Positions 24,838 through 33,160 of a stretch of 34,396 nucleotides of DNA are shown piece by piece. Position 1 is the stretch's first letter. Each line of letters begins with the position of its first letter. A program made the position numbers and the translations under genes. This stretch comes from Oscillibacter sp. Its GTDB lineage: Bacteria; Bacillota; Clostridia; Oscillospirales; Oscillospiraceae. The DNA is taken from NCBI GenBank assembly GCA_020025475.1, contig JAHHSA010000015.1, forward strand, positions 1 to 34,396, read 5' to 3'. The notes beneath the pieces were generated by a model. It did not search any database. It was not told the DNA's origin and worked only from the letters and a program-made list of their open reading frames with translations.

Positions 24838-24842
24838 TTCTC

Positions 24843-24871
24843 TTGTGGAAAGGCGTCGAACGTGGTACACT
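24843..24871 (+). promoter_or_regulatory. Promoter of the CbrC-domain gene
   Basis: TTGTGG (24843-24848), a 17-base spacer and TACACT (24866-24871), about 36 bases before the start codon. Confidence 0.65.
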
Positions 24872-24907
24872 AAAACCGTAAAACTCATGAAATGCTGGAG
24901 GATCACG

Positions 24908-25918
24908 ATGGGATTTTTTGACCGTATGAAATCCGGAAAAAACAACAAGAGCGTCAGGATCTTTGAAAAAGAAATGGTGGAGATGAGCCAGGAGATGCTG
25001 GATCTCTATCTGAAGGACAGAGGAATCACCTTCCAGCAGCTGGAACCCCTGGATCGTCAGATTCTGGCAGTGTATCTCTTTGGCCTGGTGGCCGCGGTCA
25101 ACGTGGAGGAGGAACGGGGCTACGGCCCCCAGGATATGGGCGCTCTGGAAGTGACCATGATCAAGGAGACCTTCCATATGCCCCGGCGCTATGCGCAGGT
25201 CAGCGCCCATGATATTGTGGAACAGACCAAGACCCACGATCCCGCCAACGCCATCTATGCCATTCTCAGCCGCGGTGAGGCCAGTTGGGCCCAGTGGAAC
25301 AGCGGAAGAAAAGACCGCGTGGTGGCAGATATGAGGGACGTGGTGCAGATGATGCACGACATCCAGAACAATGTCCCTGTGACCCTCAAGGAGCAGGAGG
25401 CAGGGCCGGTGATGTTCAAGTACCATCCCAACCTTTACAAGGATGGCGATGTGGTAGAGGGGGAGGGTGTGTGCCAGTGCTGCGGCAAGACGGTGGACAC
25501 CTATGTGACCAACCTTTACTGTGAGGAGAAGGTGGACTGTCTCTGCCTGGACTGCGTCCAGAGCGGCAAGGCTGTGGAGAAGTTCGGCGGCGAGTTCGTG
25601 CAGAACGTGGAAACCCTGATTGATGATCCTGAGAAAACAGAGGAGCTGCTGCACCGGACGCCCGGTTACCGCAGCTGGCAGGGCGAGTATTGGCTTACCT
25701 GCTGTGACGACTACTGCGCGTATCTGGGCCGTGTGGGCTACGATGAGCTGGATGCCATGGGCATCGCCAAGCCGGTATGTACCGAGTATATGAATCGGGA
25801 GGACAGTCTGGAAGGCGACATTCCCAGCCTGCTGAGCAAAGAAGGCCCGGTCACGGGGTATCTTTTCCAGTGTCTCCACTGCGGCAAATACCACCTCTGG
25901 GTGGATGTGCAGCCCTGA
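24908..25918 (+). CDS. CbrC-domain protein with extra N-terminal region (possible immunity-type protein)
   Basis: A 336-residue cytoplasmic protein in two parts. The C-terminal half (about 165-336) matches the CbrC/UPF0167 family: FKYHPNLYKDG, a CQCCGK motif, CLDCVQSGKA, EYWLTCCDDYCAYLG and a closing CLHCGKYHLW, several Cys pairs that could bind zinc. CbrC of E. coli is linked to colicin E2 tolerance. The N-terminal half (about 1-160) is helical and has features resembling small immunity proteins (Imm48-like) by my recollection only. ATG 24908 is supported by GGAGGATC. There is no toxin gene next to it. Function is unknown. Confidence 0.75.
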   Translation: MGFFDRMKSGKNNKSVRIFEKEMVEMSQEMLDLYLKDRGITFQQLEPLDRQILAVYLFGLVAAVNVEEERGYGPQDMGALEVTMIKETFHMPRRYAQVSAHDIVEQTKTHDPANAIYAILSRGEASWAQWNSGRKDRVVADMRDVVQMMHDIQNNVPVTLKEQEAGPVMFKYHPNLYKDGDVVEGEGVCQCCGKTVDTYVTNLYCEEKVDCLCLDCVQSGKAVEKFGGEFVQNVETLIDDPEKTEELLHRTPGYRSWQGEYWLTCCDDYCAYLGRVGYDELDAMGIAKPVCTEYMNREDSLEGDIPSLLSKEGPVTGYLFQCLHCGKYHLWVDVQP

Positions 25919-25955
25919 TGGAATCGTTTCGATCAACCACTGTGGGACAGAACAG

Positions 25956-25996
25956 AAAATTCCCTCGCACCGCTTGCGGCGGTGCGAGGGAATTTT
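25956..25996. terminator. Bidirectional terminator between the CbrC-domain and MATE genes
   Basis: An uninterrupted 18-base stem (25956-25973 with 25979-25996), loop TTGCG, flanked by AAAA on one side and TTTT on the other, serves both convergent genes. Confidence 0.95.
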
Positions 25997-26009
25997 ATCT
26001 ATCAAGCAG

Positions 26010-27392
26010 TCAGGCATCGTCAGAAGCATCCAGCGCTGCCATGCTTCGGCGGAACTGCACACGGAACATGCAGGCGGTGGTGAGCACTGCCAGGAAGTCG
26101 GCCACAGGCTCTGCCAGGAACACAGCAAAGGCTTTGTCGGCGAAGAAGCAGGGCAGAATATAGATGAGGGGAATCAGCAAGACAATCTTGCGCAGGATCG
26201 CCAGAAACAGGGAGGTCTTGGCATTTCCCAGAGCCACAAAGGTCTGCTGGCAGGCAATTTGAATACCGAAGATACCGGTGGCTCCCATGTAGATCCGCAG
26301 GGCCCGGACGGCGTAATCCACCAGAGCGGGATTGCTGTTGAAGATCATGATGAAGACCTTGGGGAAGAGCTGCACCAGGGCCCACAGCACCAGAGAATAG
26401 CCTACGCAGGTCTTGAGCAGCACCTTAAAGGCATCTCGTACACGGTCTGCATTGCGGGCACCATAGTTGAAGCTGATGATGGGCTGGGCACCCTGGGTGA
26501 GGCCCTGAAGGGGCATCATGGCAAACTGCATCATGCTGGTCAGCACCGTCATGGTACCAACGGCCAGATTACCACCGTATTTCAGAAGAGAGGCGTTGAA
26601 GCACACGGCGATGAGACTCTCCGTAGACTGCATGATAAAGGGGGAGAGACCTAAGGCCAGGCAGGGCAGCACCACTTTGGCGTGAGGCCGAAGGAACTGC
26701 CGGCGCAGGCGCCACTTGGTCTTGTCACCGGTGAGGAATCGGAGTACCCACAGGGCAGATACGGCCTGCGATACCACGGTGGCAGTGGCGGCACCTCTGA
26801 CGCCCATATGCAGGCCAAAGATAAAGATGGGGTCCAGAATCGTGTTGAGGATGGCACCAATCAGCACGGTCTTCATGCCGATGGTAGTAAAGCCCTGGGC
26901 GGTGATGTAGGCGTTCATGCCCAGCGTCACCTGTACGAAGAGGGTGCCCATGGCATAGATGCGGATGTAGTCCAGGGCGTAGCCAATGGTGTCAGGACTG
27001 GCACCAAAAGTCAGGAGCAGAGGCTCCTTCAAAAGCTGCAGCAGCACAGTCAGCACCAGGGAAGTGATTACCAGCATGGTGAAGCAGTTGCCCATGATTT
27101 CCTCGGAGTCGGACACATTGCCTCGTCCCTCCTGAATGGAGGCGCGAGGCGCGCCGCCCATAGCCAGCAGAGCGGCAAAGGCAGAGATGACCATGATGAT
27201 GGGCAGACACACGCCAACACCAGTGAGGGCCAGGGTACCCACCGTTTCCACCGGCTGCATATGGCCTATGTAGACGCGGTCTACCAAATTGTAGAGCATA
27301 TTGACGATCTGGGAGGTAATGGTGGGCAGCGCTAGAGAGAATAGCAGCTTCCCCACGGGACCGGAACCCAGATCTACGGATTTACCATTCAT
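26010..27392 (-). CDS. MATE family efflux transporter
   Basis: A 460-residue multidrug and toxin extrusion transporter with about 12 membrane segments. The N-terminus shows the family pattern GPVGKLLFSLALPTITSQIV and YNLVDRVYIGHM; the second half repeats the fold, with PLQGLTQGAQPIISFNYGA as a characteristic loop. Substrates are usually cationic drugs or metabolites exported by Na+ or H+ antiport; this one is unknown. ATG 27392 follows GGAAGGTAG on the minus strand. It lies 27 bases downstream of a MarR regulator gene, which probably controls it. Confidence 0.95.
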   Translation of the reverse strand: MNGKSVDLGSGPVGKLLFSLALPTITSQIVNMLYNLVDRVYIGHMQPVETVGTLALTGVGVCLPIIMVISAFAALLAMGGAPRASIQEGRGNVSDSEEIMGNCFTMLVITSLVLTVLLQLLKEPLLLTFGASPDTIGYALDYIRIYAMGTLFVQVTLGMNAYITAQGFTTIGMKTVLIGAILNTILDPIFIFGLHMGVRGAATATVVSQAVSALWVLRFLTGDKTKWRLRRQFLRPHAKVVLPCLALGLSPFIMQSTESLIAVCFNASLLKYGGNLAVGTMTVLTSMMQFAMMPLQGLTQGAQPIISFNYGARNADRVRDAFKVLLKTCVGYSLVLWALVQLFPKVFIMIFNSNPALVDYAVRALRIYMGATGIFGIQIACQQTFVALGNAKTSLFLAILRKIVLLIPLIYILPCFFADKAFAVFLAEPVADFLAVLTTACMFRVQFRRSMAALDASDDA

Positions 27393-27419
27393 AAACTACC
27401 TTCCAATGAAACATAATAA

Positions 27420-27866
27420 TTAGCGGGTCTCCAGTCTGTCCCCGTTGTCCAGCACGCGGGAGAGAAGATCTTGAAGCAGGGCTTCCTCCTGCGGAGTGAA
27501 CCCTTCCAGCAGGCGGCGGTAACACTGGGACTGGAGCACCCGGGCTCGCCGGGCCAGAGAAAGGCCTTCGTCCGTCAGAGTAAGATGGACCACGCGGCGG
27601 TCGGCGGTATCAGGCATCCGCGCCAGCAGCGACCGGGCGCAGAGCAGCTCTACAGCCTGGGAGACCTGGGACTTGGCCAGTCCACGGAACTCTGTCACAT
27701 CCCGGGCAGTGTCAAAGCCGGGATTGTTGATGAGAAACAGCAGCACATGAAACTCCCGCATAGACAGCCCGGTCTCCTCCAACAAGGGGGAAAACTGCTG
27801 ACAGAAGAATTTGCGGAAATGCTGGGAAAACTGTAGGAGACGACTTGCAGATACCAAGACATCCAC
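27420..27866 (-). CDS. MarR family transcriptional regulator
   Basis: A 148-residue winged-helix regulator. The DNA-binding core is around residues 50-105 (DVTEFRGLAKSQVSQAVELL followed by the wing MPDTADRRVVHLTLTDEG, the classic MarR wing motif with DxRxxxLxLT). Flanking helices form the dimer interface. ATG 27866 is preceded by AGAGGTGG. It is the first gene of a two-gene unit with the MATE exporter and likely represses that unit until a ligand binds. Confidence 0.93.
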   Translation of the reverse strand: MDVLVSASRLLQFSQHFRKFFCQQFSPLLEETGLSMREFHVLLFLINNPGFDTARDVTEFRGLAKSQVSQAVELLCARSLLARMPDTADRRVVHLTLTDEGLSLARRARVLQSQCYRRLLEGFTPQEEALLQDLLSRVLDNGDRLETR

Positions 27867-27884
27867 CTCTTTTCGTTCATAATA

Positions 27885-27939
27885 GAACAGTTCTTTTTGG
27901 AACAGTTAAGAGATTACCACTTTTTTCAGGGCGTGTCAA
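27885..27939 (-). promoter_or_regulatory. marR-MATE promoter with paired GAACAGTT operator
   Basis: On the minus strand the promoter is TTGACA (27939-27934), a 17-base spacer and TAATCT (27916-27911). Two copies of GAACAGTT (27885-27892 and 27900-27907 on the plus strand), 15 bases apart and so on about the same helix turn pattern, lie just downstream of the -10; the first is part of the palindrome GAAC-A-GTTC. They are the probable MarR operator. Confidence 0.7.
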
Positions 27940-27950
27940 TTCCTTGCCCA

Positions 27951-27979
27951 TTGACAAATCCTGCGGAAAGAGGTATGAT
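27951..27979 (+). promoter_or_regulatory. Promoter of the degV-like gene
   Basis: TTGACA (27951-27956), 17 bases, TATGAT (27974-27979), starting only 12 bases from the divergent marR -35. Confidence 0.85.
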
Positions 27980-28022
27980 AAGAAAAATATGGTATGCAAA
28001 ACTACATTACAAGGAGTAGCAT

Positions 28023-28868
28023 ATGATTTGGAATATCGTGAGTGACAGCAGCAGCGATCTCGGCGCTGCTGTGTTTGAAGATGCAGACATCCATTTTGAG
28101 TCTGTCCCCCTGCGAATCCAGGTGGGTGACCGGGAATTTTTAGATAATGAGACCCTGGTTGTGCCGGAAATGCTGGCTGCCATGGACGGTGAGAAGTCTG
28201 CTGCCTCCACGGCCTGTCCCTCTCCCGCCGCTTTTGCCCGTGCCTTTGAGCATGGCGACTGCACGGTCTGTTTCACTATTTCCGGTAAGCTCTCCGGTAC
28301 CTATAACGCTGCTGTACTGGGCCGGGAGATGGTGCTGGAAGAGCACCCTGAAAAGAAGATTTTCGTCATGGACAGCAAGTCCACAGCCGGCGCCCTGGTG
28401 CTGCTGGTCCGCAAGGCTCGGGAGCTGATGAAGGCCGATATTGCGGGAGACTTTGAGGGCATCTGCGATAAGCTTCGGGAGTATCAGCCCTCTCTGCGGA
28501 CCGTATTCACCCTGGAAAACTTTGACAACCTGATCAAAAATGGGCGTATGCGGCCTCTGGTGGGTACGCTGCTGCACACACTGGGAATCCATGTGATTGC
28601 GGATGGAACGCCCCAGGGCACCATCCGTGTAGCCGACAAGGCCCGGGGTGAGGCCAAGACCTATAAAAGCATCACCAAACTGATGGGTGAGAGCAAAGAC
28701 TGCACCGGCGCGGAAGTGGTCATCAGCCACTGCGAGAACGCCGCCGGTGCCCAGAAGCTGAAGGAACAGATCATGAAGGATCTGCAGGTCAAGAGTGTGG
28801 ATATCCTGCCCTGCCGCGGGCTGACCAGCTTCTATGCTATGGAGAGAGGCCTTATTGTAGGCTTCTAA
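28023..28868 (+). CDS. DegV family protein (fatty-acid binding)
   Basis: A 281-residue DegV-fold protein; characterised relatives (FakB) bind fatty acids and present them to the kinase FakA. The N-terminus IVSDSSSDLG is the family start motif, FTISGKLSGTYNAAVLG contains the ligand-contacting Ser/Thr stretch, and the region VFTLENFDNLIKNGRM is typical of the second domain. AAGGAGTAGC precedes ATG 28023. It is a single-gene unit with its own promoter and terminator; no FakA-like gene is in the window. Confidence 0.93.
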   Translation: MIWNIVSDSSSDLGAAVFEDADIHFESVPLRIQVGDREFLDNETLVVPEMLAAMDGEKSAASTACPSPAAFARAFEHGDCTVCFTISGKLSGTYNAAVLGREMVLEEHPEKKIFVMDSKSTAGALVLLVRKARELMKADIAGDFEGICDKLREYQPSLRTVFTLENFDNLIKNGRMRPLVGTLLHTLGIHVIADGTPQGTIRVADKARGEAKTYKSITKLMGESKDCTGAEVVISHCENAAGAQKLKEQIMKDLQVKSVDILPCRGLTSFYAMERGLIVGF

Positions 28869-28888
28869 GTCGAAGAATCGAGATCAGC

Positions 28889-28919
28889 AAAAAGCGACCG
28901 GATTTCCGGTCGCTTTTTT
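28889..28919. terminator. Bidirectional terminator between degV-like and rubrerythrin genes
   Basis: A perfect 14-base stem (28889-28902 with 28905-28918) with A5 and T6 ends, serving both convergent genes. Confidence 0.95.
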
Positions 28920-28921
28920 GA

Positions 28922-29536
28922 TTATGGCTGCAGCATGGAGAGCGTGGACCAGGGGGCCAGCTCCAGGCGGATGAAGTAACCCTGCGCGTGCTGGCAGACG
29001 GGGCAGATCTTGGGGGCTTCCTTGGCGGTGAGGATGTGGCCGCAGTTCAGGCACATCCAATTACAGGCGGCGTCAGAGATGAACAGAGCTTGCTGCTCCA
29101 CCAGTTTGGCCAGCTGGTCAAATCTGCGGCTGTGGCTCCCCTCAATGACACCGATCTGCTCAAACGAGGCTGCCACGGCGTCAAATCCCTCCTGGCGGGC
29201 AATTTGGGCAAAGGCAGGGTAAACATCCCGGGTTTCCTCGCCTTCATGGTGGGCAGCCTGGCGCAGCAGCTCCGCAACGTCGTTGGTGCAGGTGACAGGG
29301 TAGTCTGCAGCTATGGAGACGGTGCGGTTGTTGAGGGGGGCCATGTGGTTGAGGTAGATCTGAGCGTGGGCCAGCTCCTGACCGGCGGTGAAGACGAACA
29401 CGGCTTCCAGCACCGGCAGCTGCTGCTTGTGACAGATCTCGGCGGCCAGCGTGTACCGGTTCCGGGCCTGGCTTTCACCGGCAAAGGCACGCATCAGATT
29501 TTGCAGAGTTTCACTTTCCTGAAAGGGAACAGACAT
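28922..29536 (-). CDS. Rubrerythrin
   Basis: A 204-residue non-haem iron protein that reduces hydrogen peroxide in anaerobes. The di-iron domain carries the expected Glu/His motifs: GESQARNRY, GQELAHAQIY, HHEGEETRDVYP and EGSHSRRF. The C-terminal rubredoxin-like domain has two Cys pairs, CLNCGHI and CPVCQHA. ATG 29536 is chosen because AGGAGGAATT precedes it and the family N-terminus (LQNLMRAFAGESQARNRY) follows; the same frame stays open upstream to 29947 but that part is unrelated to rubrerythrin. Confidence 0.95.
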   Translation of the reverse strand: MSVPFQESETLQNLMRAFAGESQARNRYTLAAEICHKQQLPVLEAVFVFTAGQELAHAQIYLNHMAPLNNRTVSIAADYPVTCTNDVAELLRQAAHHEGEETRDVYPAFAQIARQEGFDAVAASFEQIGVIEGSHSRRFDQLAKLVEQQALFISDAACNWMCLNCGHILTAKEAPKICPVCQHAQGYFIRLELAPWSTLSMLQP

Positions 29537-29648
29537 CAATAATTCCTCCTGTGGAATGTTTCGGAATTTCCTCGTGAACCGGCTGTTGCCGGGTGAGGAT
29601 TGTATGCTTCCAGAGTTCCCATTTTCCACAAATTCTATGCGGATGTGC

Positions 29649-29682
29649 AAAAACGGCGCCCGGAATTCCGGGTGCCGTTTTT
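29649..29682. terminator. Terminator-like hairpin between patatin and rubrerythrin genes
   Basis: Stem AAAAACGGC (29649-29657) with GCCGTTTTT (29674-29682), continued by a G-T pair and CCCGG/CCGGG around AATT. Likely ends minus-strand transcripts coming from the patatin-like gene or from an unannotated small gene. Confidence 0.75.
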
Positions 29683-29885
29683 CAATCAGATGGTCAATGG
29701 CCTCTTGCAGGTGCTCCACCGTGCTGGCCCGCACGGGATCATCGTTTTCAAAGCATTCCATGGATTTATACAGAATTTCCTCCCAAGCCATGCCAAGGGC
29801 GGCCAGCTTCGCCGCGAGGATAACCAGCAAAGATGGAGTCCTTTTGCCAAAACGAACGCTCTGCAAAGTATGATAAGCTAAAAAA
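29683..29885 (-). other. Open stretch without an assigned gene, protein-like in one minus frame
   Basis: The gap between the rubrerythrin and patatin-like genes is about 360 bases. One minus-strand frame reads a plausible helical protein (LLVILAAKLAALGMAWEEIL, then ECFENDDPVRASTVEHL). It lacks a good start site, has no stop before the terminator hairpin, and runs on in frame into rubrerythrin. It may be a small gene or a gene remnant; no family was recognised. Confidence 0.25.
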
Positions 29886-29897
29886 GTGGAGCGGGGG

Positions 29898-30755
29898 TTA
29901 TTCCGTCCAGAAGCGGCGGACCTCCTGTGCCCGGTCCAGACCGGCAAAGTATCCGGCCTGCCAGAGGCGGCGGATCTTGTTGAGATCTCGCTCCGTCCGG
30001 GAGAATCCGGCGGTGCTTTCAGGGGCGATGACCAGAATTTTTCCGGCCTGTTCCAGACGAAAGAGCTCTTCCCGATTCTGATTGTAGGCTTCGGTCCGCT
30101 GTTCCATGGTGCGGAGAAATGCGGGATACTCCCGATAGGCCTTTTTCAGAAGGGTGCTCTGGGCACTGTTCTCGGTGCGGTGATAGGAACGCTCTCGGGT
30201 CAGTACCACCACCAACCGGTCACAGCCAAGACGGAAAGCGTGCTTCCATGGAATGGGATCGGCACAGCCGCCGTCCAGGTAGGGTTGCCCGTCAATATGG
30301 TAGATCGGAAAGAGCAAGGGCAGGGCGCAGGTGGCTTGAAGCAGCAGGCTGTGCTTGTCCTGCCGAGGGACTTCCAGATAGTCGGCTCTGCCGGTATCCA
30401 GGTTGGTAACCACAGCTTCCATGACACCGGGATAGGCTGCAAAGGTATCATAGTCAAAGGGAAGCAGTTCGTTGGGGATGGTGTCAAAGGAGAAATCCAG
30501 ATTGAAATAGGACCGGTTCTTCCGGTTCAGAAGATGCCGCACGCCCATGTAGCGCTTGTCTTTGGCATAGGTGCACAGGAGTGTTAAATTGCGGCGGCTT
30601 TGACGGGAGAGATAACTGGCACCGTAGGCCGCACCAGCAGACACACCTGCTACGTAGTCCGGCAGAGGCAGTTCCTGGTCCAGAAACGCATCCAGGACGC
30701 CGGCAGAAAAAATGGTTCGGAAGGCGCCACCCTCCAGGACCAGACCTGTTTTCAT
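29898..30755 (-). CDS. Patatin-like phospholipase family protein
   Basis: A 285-residue lipid acyl hydrolase of the YjjU/patatin type. The oxyanion segment LEGGAFR is at residues 7-13, the nucleophile Ser39 in GVSAG (37-41), and the catalytic Asp in YLDGGCADP near residue 159, giving a complete Ser-Asp dyad. There is no signal peptide or membrane segment, so it is probably cytoplasmic. AAGGAAGTG precedes ATG 30755. It is transcribed alone from a good promoter; the substrate is unknown. Confidence 0.92.
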   Translation of the reverse strand: MKTGLVLEGGAFRTIFSAGVLDAFLDQELPLPDYVAGVSAGAAYGASYLSRQSRRNLTLLCTYAKDKRYMGVRHLLNRKNRSYFNLDFSFDTIPNELLPFDYDTFAAYPGVMEAVVTNLDTGRADYLEVPRQDKHSLLLQATCALPLLFPIYHIDGQPYLDGGCADPIPWKHAFRLGCDRLVVVLTRERSYHRTENSAQSTLLKKAYREYPAFLRTMEQRTEAYNQNREELFRLEQAGKILVIAPESTAGFSRTERDLNKIRRLWQAGYFAGLDRAQEVRRFWTE

Positions 30756-30814
30756 ACAGTCACTTCCTTGTAAAATTTGCGCAGATCGGAATGAAGCCGA
30801 TTAGGATTACCATT

Positions 30815-30843
30815 ATTATAATGCGGCTGAAAGAGGGCTTCAA
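30815..30843 (-). promoter_or_regulatory. Promoter of the patatin-like gene
   Basis: On the minus strand, TTGAAG (30843-30838), 17 bases, and a consensus TATAAT (30820-30815), about 60 bases before the start codon. Confidence 0.8.
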
Positions 30844-30893
30844 GTCTGAAAATTTACGGAAGGTCGAAAAGTGGGGCAGGTTTTTCAAGTGGT

Positions 30894-31982
30894 TTATTGG
30901 AAGGAGGCTTCTGTCATTCGCAGAAAATTCACCAGGGCTTCTACGCCCTCTCGAGGCATAGCATTGTAGATGGAGGCACGGAGACCGCCCACACTTTTGT
31001 GCCCTTTCAGATTTTCAAAACCGGCAGCCTTGGCGGCAGCGACTACCTCTGCGTCCTGGGCAGGGGAAGGGGTGAAGAAGGGCACATTCATCAAGGAGCG
31101 GTCCTGGGGCTCCACAGCACAGGTGAAGAAGCGGCTTTTGTCCAGAAAATCATAGAGCAGGGCAGCCTTTTCACGGTTCCGCGCGTCCATGACCTCCAGC
31201 CCGCCATTTTTTAGCAGATGACGGCAGACCTTGCCGCAGCAGTAGATGGCCCAGCAATTGGGAGTGTTGTACAGGGAGCCGGCATCGGCGTGGGTCTTGT
31301 AGTTGAGATAGGTGGGAACAAATGTGGGCAGATCCTCCCGCAGCAGATCCCGGCGAATAATGACCACAGCCATGCCGGCGGGACCCACATTTTTCTGAAG
31401 CCCCGCCCAGATCAAACCGTAGTCTTCCACGTTGCAGGGGCGGGAGAGGAACATGGAGGACTGATCGCTGACCAGAATTTTGCCCTTGGTATTGGGCAGG
31501 CGGGAGTAGGTGGTTCCGTTAATGGTCTCGTTTTCGCAGATGTAGACATAGTCAGCGTTGTCCGGGATATCCAGATCGGAGCAGTCTGGAATGTAGGTGA
31601 AGTTTCGGTCAGCGGAGGAGGCAATTACCCGGACATCACCGTATTTCCGCGCCTCTCGAATGGCCTTTTGAGACCAGGCACCGGTCTCTACATAGCAGGC
31701 TACGCCGTTTTTCATCAGGTTCATGGGCACCATGGCAAACTGCAGGGTGCCGCCTCCCTGGATAAAGAGCACCTCATAGGTGTCCGGAATGTGCATCAGC
31801 TGCCGCAGAGATTCCTCCGTCTGGTTCAGAATGGTCTGGAATGTATCGGAGCGGTGGCTCATTTCCATGACGGACATACCACTGCCGTGGTAGTTCATCA
31901 TTTCGGCGGCGATCTCTTCCAGCACTTCTTCCGGCATCATGGCAGGACCGGCGGAGAAGTTATAGATACGGTTGTATTTCAT
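30894..31982 (-). CDS. serC: Phosphoserine aminotransferase
   Basis: A 362-residue PLP enzyme that converts 3-phosphohydroxypyruvate and glutamate to phosphoserine and 2-oxoglutarate in serine synthesis. The N-terminus YNFSAGPAMMPEEVL, the QGGGTLQFAMVP segment, and the PLP-lysine motif GLQKNVGPAG are diagnostic; the C-terminal GHKSVGGLRASIYNAM is typical. ATG 31982 is preceded by GGAGGGATA; an in-frame TTG at 31997 overlaps that site and is rejected. No serA or serB gene is adjacent in the window. Confidence 0.96.
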   Translation of the reverse strand: MKYNRIYNFSAGPAMMPEEVLEEIAAEMMNYHGSGMSVMEMSHRSDTFQTILNQTEESLRQLMHIPDTYEVLFIQGGGTLQFAMVPMNLMKNGVACYVETGAWSQKAIREARKYGDVRVIASSADRNFTYIPDCSDLDIPDNADYVYICENETINGTTYSRLPNTKGKILVSDQSSMFLSRPCNVEDYGLIWAGLQKNVGPAGMAVVIIRRDLLREDLPTFVPTYLNYKTHADAGSLYNTPNCWAIYCCGKVCRHLLKNGGLEVMDARNREKAALLYDFLDKSRFFTCAVEPQDRSLMNVPFFTPSPAQDAEVVAAAKAAGFENLKGHKSVGGLRASIYNAMPREGVEALVNFLRMTEASFQ

Positions 31983-32074
31983 GGGGTATCCCTCCAATTC
32001 TGGTACTAGGATCTCTGCGGCCTGGCAGATATTTTAGAGAACCGGGCCGGGCAGCGGTCGTGTAATAAAAAGAG

Positions 32075-32103
32075 ATTATACTCACTTTCCGGTTAAACGT
32101 CAA
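32075..32103 (-). promoter_or_regulatory. serC promoter
   Basis: On the minus strand, TTGACG (32103-32098), 17 bases, and a consensus TATAAT (32080-32075), about 95 bases before serC. Confidence 0.85.
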
Positions 32104-32258
32104 ATGTTGTTTTGGGGCGCGAGAGCGCTCAAGTCCTCCTGTCAGAATCAGTATGTATCTCGATACAGCAACTGACGTGAAATATCTTCATGAAACAGAG
32201 AAAAAGTTGGAAATAACGACGAAAGAGAGTGCGTTTCTCGTCAAAAAGTAGTCAATGC
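32104..32258. other. Intergenic region without a recognised gene
   Basis: The gap between the serC and MoxR promoters shows no protein frame of note. It contains GTATCTCGATAC (about 32156-32167) and a GACGA/TCGTC inverted repeat near 32217-32241, either of which could be an operator, but nothing is convincing. Confidence 0.3.
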
Positions 32259-32317
32259 TTGACGGGAGAAGCAGGTTGATTTATGCTGAACATGTGAATA
32301 AGCGGACAAACGTCCGC
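32259..32317 (+). promoter_or_regulatory. Promoter and leader hairpin of the MoxR-VWA unit
   Basis: TTGACG (32259-32264), 17 bases, TATGCT (32282-32287). In the leader, GCGGAC/GTCCGC (32302-32307 and 32312-32317) forms a small hairpin just before the ribosome site GAAGGAGAAC. Confidence 0.65.
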
Positions 32318-32337
32318 CTTAGAAGGAGAACGGTTCC

Positions 32338-33156
32338 ATGAATTTGATGAAAGCTTTTACGGGAAGCGAGGACTATGTGGCCTCAGAGAATCTGATGAAT
32401 GCGGTGGATATTGCGGTAACGCTGCAAAAGCCGCTGCTCATCAAGGGGGAGCCAGGCACCGGCAAAACCATGCTGGCACAGGCGGTCTCTCAGGCCCTGG
32501 GGAAGCGCCTGATCATCTGGAACGTGAAATCTACCACCAAGGCCCAGGATGGCCTGTATGTCTATGATGTGGTCCAGCGTCTCTATGACGGTCAGTTTGG
32601 CACCCATGGTGTGGATGACATTGGCCATTATATTAAGCTGGGCAAGCTGGGTGAGGCGTTTGAGTCGGAGGAGCAGGTGGTCCTGCTGATCGATGAGATT
32701 GATAAAGCGGATCTGGAATTCCCCAATGATCTGCTGTGGGAACTGGATCAGATGGAATTCTACATTCCGGAGACCAGGGAGACCATCCGGGCCAAGCACC
32801 GGCCCATTGTCATCATCACCTCCAACGCGGAAAAAGAGCTGCCCGACGCATTTTTGCGCCGCTGTGTGTTCCATTACATCGATTTTCCCGATCAGGAGCA
32901 GATGGAGAAGATTGTCCGGGTTCATTTTGAGCAGCTGGATGAGGAGCTTCTGACCCAGGCCCTGGATGCGTTCTACTGGCTGCGGAACCTGCCGGACATT
33001 GAGAAAAAGCCCAGCACATCGGAGTTGGTGGACTGGCTTCGGGCGCTGGCTGCCGGCGGCATTGCCCCGGAGCGGATTGCCAAGGAGATCCCATTTGCGG
33101 GCGTCCTGCTGAAAAAAGACAAGGACCTGGGGAAGCTGCGGAAGAAACTCGGGTGA
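32338..33156 (+). CDS. MoxR-type AAA ATPase
   Basis: A 272-residue AAA ATPase of the MoxR group, which usually acts as a chaperone for metal-centre insertion or assembly together with a VWA-domain partner. Walker A GEPGTGKT is at residues 37-44, Walker B VVLLIDEIDKAD around 115-126, sensor 1 in IVIITSNAEKELP, and the arginine-finger region FLRRCVFHYIDFP. GAAGGAGAAC precedes ATG 32338. The next gene starts four bases after its stop, so the two are co-translated. Client protein unknown. Confidence 0.92.
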   Translation: MNLMKAFTGSEDYVASENLMNAVDIAVTLQKPLLIKGEPGTGKTMLAQAVSQALGKRLIIWNVKSTTKAQDGLYVYDVVQRLYDGQFGTHGVDDIGHYIKLGKLGEAFESEEQVVLLIDEIDKADLEFPNDLLWELDQMEFYIPETRETIRAKHRPIVIITSNAEKELPDAFLRRCVFHYIDFPDQEQMEKIVRVHFEQLDEELLTQALDAFYWLRNLPDIEKKPSTSELVDWLRALAAGGIAPERIAKEIPFAGVLLKKDKDLGKLRKKLG

Positions 33157-33160
33157 TACC

